DNA of 6,333 bases from Candidatus Zhuqueibacterota bacterium (GTDB lineage: Bacteria; Zhuqueibacterota; Zhuqueibacteria; Oceanimicrobiales; Oceanimicrobiaceae). Below, in pieces: positions 4,948-6,333 of the stretch. Every line of letters starts with the position of its first letter. The first letter of the stretch is position 1. The notes below the pieces were generated by a model that saw only the letters and a list, made by a program, of their open reading frames with translations, had not been told where the DNA came from and made no database searches. The translations under genes were made by a program, and so were the position numbers. Where the stretch lies: the NCBI GenBank assembly GCA_011775825.1, contig JAABYK010000371.1, positions 2,781 to 9,113 on the forward strand. The letters are read 5' to 3'.

Positions 4948-6333
4948 ATGTTTCTGTACACAGAAGACATCGAACAGCAAGTCCGCGCCAATCTTCGGAA
5001 ATATCAGAAATTGTACGATCGGCTGCCGGTGAATTTGCAAAACCTGCTCGTAACCACGCGCGGCTTCTTTCTGGCCAGACTGCGATATCAAAAACTGTTC
5101 TGGGAGACGTTGGCTGAAATTAAAAGGCACGAGAATTTTACACAAAACGAGCTGGAATTGTATCAGAATCACGCTCTGCAGCATCTAATCCGGCATGCTT
5201 ACAAAAATACGGTTTACTACAAGCGCCTCCTGGATGGTCTCAGATTAACACCCCGAGACATTCAAACAGTCGAGGATTTAAGGAAATTACCCGTTCTCAC
5301 CAGACGCCAGATCAAGGAAAAGTTCGGTGCCTTCTTAAGTCACAAGGGAAATGGCAGAATCGTTGTGCACACCAGTGGCTCACAAGGTTCAGGACTGCCT
5401 ATTGCGTACAACAAGCGGGACCTTGCTCGAAATTGGGCATTCATTCTTCGGCAACTCACGTGGGCAAACGTGCACCCGAAGCACCGGCGCATCACGCTGT
5501 TCGGAAGCAAAATTGTCCCGGAATCCCAAAATCAGCCGCCTTATTGGAGAACCAATTGGTTCGAAAGACAAATCTTGTTGAGCATTTTCCATCTCTCGGA
5601 GAAAACCAGGGATGATTATTTGGATTTTCTAAGAACCCACCAGGGTCTGGTTCTCGAGGGGTTTGCTTCGGTGTTGACCATCCTGGCGGATTTCGTTCTT
5701 CAAGAGGGAAAATCCATTCCGATGAAACTGGTCTATTCCACTGGTGAGCCCATCGACGCCCCAAGCAGACACAAAGTTGAGCGCGCGTTTGGCTGCCGAT
5801 TGCTCGACTGCTACGGCATGACCGAATGGGTGGGATTCATTCAAGAATGCGAGAAGGGCAGGAAACATCTGATCAGTGATTACGGAATCCTGGAGATTCT
5901 GGATACCAACAATCAGCCGGTTCCTCCCGGCCAGGAAGGATATTTCGTCTGGACGGGTCTGCAACGCGAAGATATGCCGTTGATTCGATACCGTATCGGG
6001 GACAAAGGCAGGTGGAGCCTGGCGTCGCGCTGCGAATGCGGCAAACCTTATCCGTTGGTTGATCCGACAATTACTCGGGATAGCGACATCATCAAAACCC
6101 CGGACGGCGATCTGTTTTCACCGCGTGTTCTGAATCAGTTCCTTAAAGACAAAGTCTCATTCAATTTTTGCCAATTTATTCAAGAAAATCTGGCAAGTCT
6201 TGTCATCCGAATTGTGCCCGGCAACGAAATTTGCGAACAAGAAGTTCAAAGGCTTACCAGAGATCTGGATCAAATTTTCAAAGGCTCGTTGGCCCTCACG
6301 GTTCGTTTCGCCAAACGTCCGCTGATGAGAGGC
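4948..6333 (+). CDS. CapK/PaaK-like adenylate-forming enzyme (phenylacetate-CoA ligase family), 3' end just cut
   Basis: 462 codons are open to the window edge. By analogy with phenylacetate-CoA ligases, CapK-like proteins activate a carboxylic acid as an acyl adenylate. Within polysaccharide clusters their true substrate is mostly unknown. The N-terminus is family-like: LQHLIRHAYKNTVYYKRLL, then VEDLRKLPVLTRRQIKE. The ATP-binding loop is HTSGSQGSGLP (141-151). Y289-G-M-T-E293 is the YGxTE-type adenylate motif. C362 and C364 in SRCECG match the small Cys pair often seen in CapK proteins. LIRYRIGD (345-352) is the ribose-binding motif. R377 begins RDSDIIKTPDGDLFSP, the hinge to the C-terminal lid. 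The usual Gly before this Arg is Thr here, and the ATP loop has Gln where Thr is common. Both are mild departures. The sequence ends KRPLMRG, where CapK proteins typically continue GK, so only a few residues are probably missing. It lies 142 bp after the flippase on the same strand and is likely part of the same cluster. Confidence 0.88.
   Translation, partial: MFLYTEDIEQQVRANLRKYQKLYDRLPVNLQNLLVTTRGFFLARLRYQKLFWETLAEIKRHENFTQNELELYQNHALQHLIRHAYKNTVYYKRLLDGLRLTPRDIQTVEDLRKLPVLTRRQIKEKFGAFLSHKGNGRIVVHTSGSQGSGLPIAYNKRDLARNWAFILRQLTWANVHPKHRRITLFGSKIVPESQNQPPYWRTNWFERQILLSIFHLSEKTRDDYLDFLRTHQGLVLEGFASVLTILADFVLQEGKSIPMKLVYSTGEPIDAPSRHKVERAFGCRLLDCYGMTEWVGFIQECEKGRKHLISDYGILEILDTNNQPVPPGQEGYFVWTGLQREDMPLIRYRIGDKGRWSLASRCECGKPYPLVDPTITRDSDIIKTPDGDLFSPRVLNQFLKDKVSFNFCQFIQENLASLVIRIVPGNEICEQEVQRLTRDLDQIFKGSLALTVRFAKRPLMRG

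Overview
The window is part of a surface-polysaccharide (O-antigen or exopolysaccharide) gene cluster from a bacterium, probably Gram-negative. It has about 50% GC by eye, and every supported gene lies on the + strand. Nothing in the sequence fixes the taxon. The mixed translation starts (clear Shine-Dalgarno sites on the methyltransferase and CapK-like genes, none obvious on the two genes between them) and the lack of a database search leave the host open.

Layout. Positions 1-897 hold the 3' part of an extended short-chain dehydrogenase/reductase acting on nucleotide sugars; its Rossmann N-terminus lies before the window. It overlaps by 35 bp a complete sugar C-methyltransferase gene (863-2092). 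A 148-bp gap follows (2093-2240) with a long imperfect inverted repeat and a marginal 38-codon ORF. Then come a secreted or membrane-anchored protein of unknown function with a predicted two-part beta-sandwich architecture (2241-3281), a Wzx/PST-type polysaccharide flippase (3309-4805), a 142-bp gap with a second foldable stem-loop, and a CapK/PaaK-like adenylate-forming enzyme (4948 to the window end), which probably lacks only its last few residues.

How the parts may work together (inference). The dehydrogenase/epimerase and the C-methyltransferase would make a C-methyl-branched deoxy sugar nucleotide. Glycosyltransferases outside the window would build it into a lipid-linked repeat unit, and the flippase would move that unit across the inner membrane. 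The CapK-like enzyme may activate an acyl or aryl acid for attachment to the glycan or an amino sugar. The unknown exported protein would act outside the membrane, perhaps by binding or trimming the glycan.

I found no rRNA, tRNA, CRISPR array, transposase or phage gene. I see no wholly new system. The items most worth following up are the unrecognised exported protein and the two intercistronic inverted repeats.
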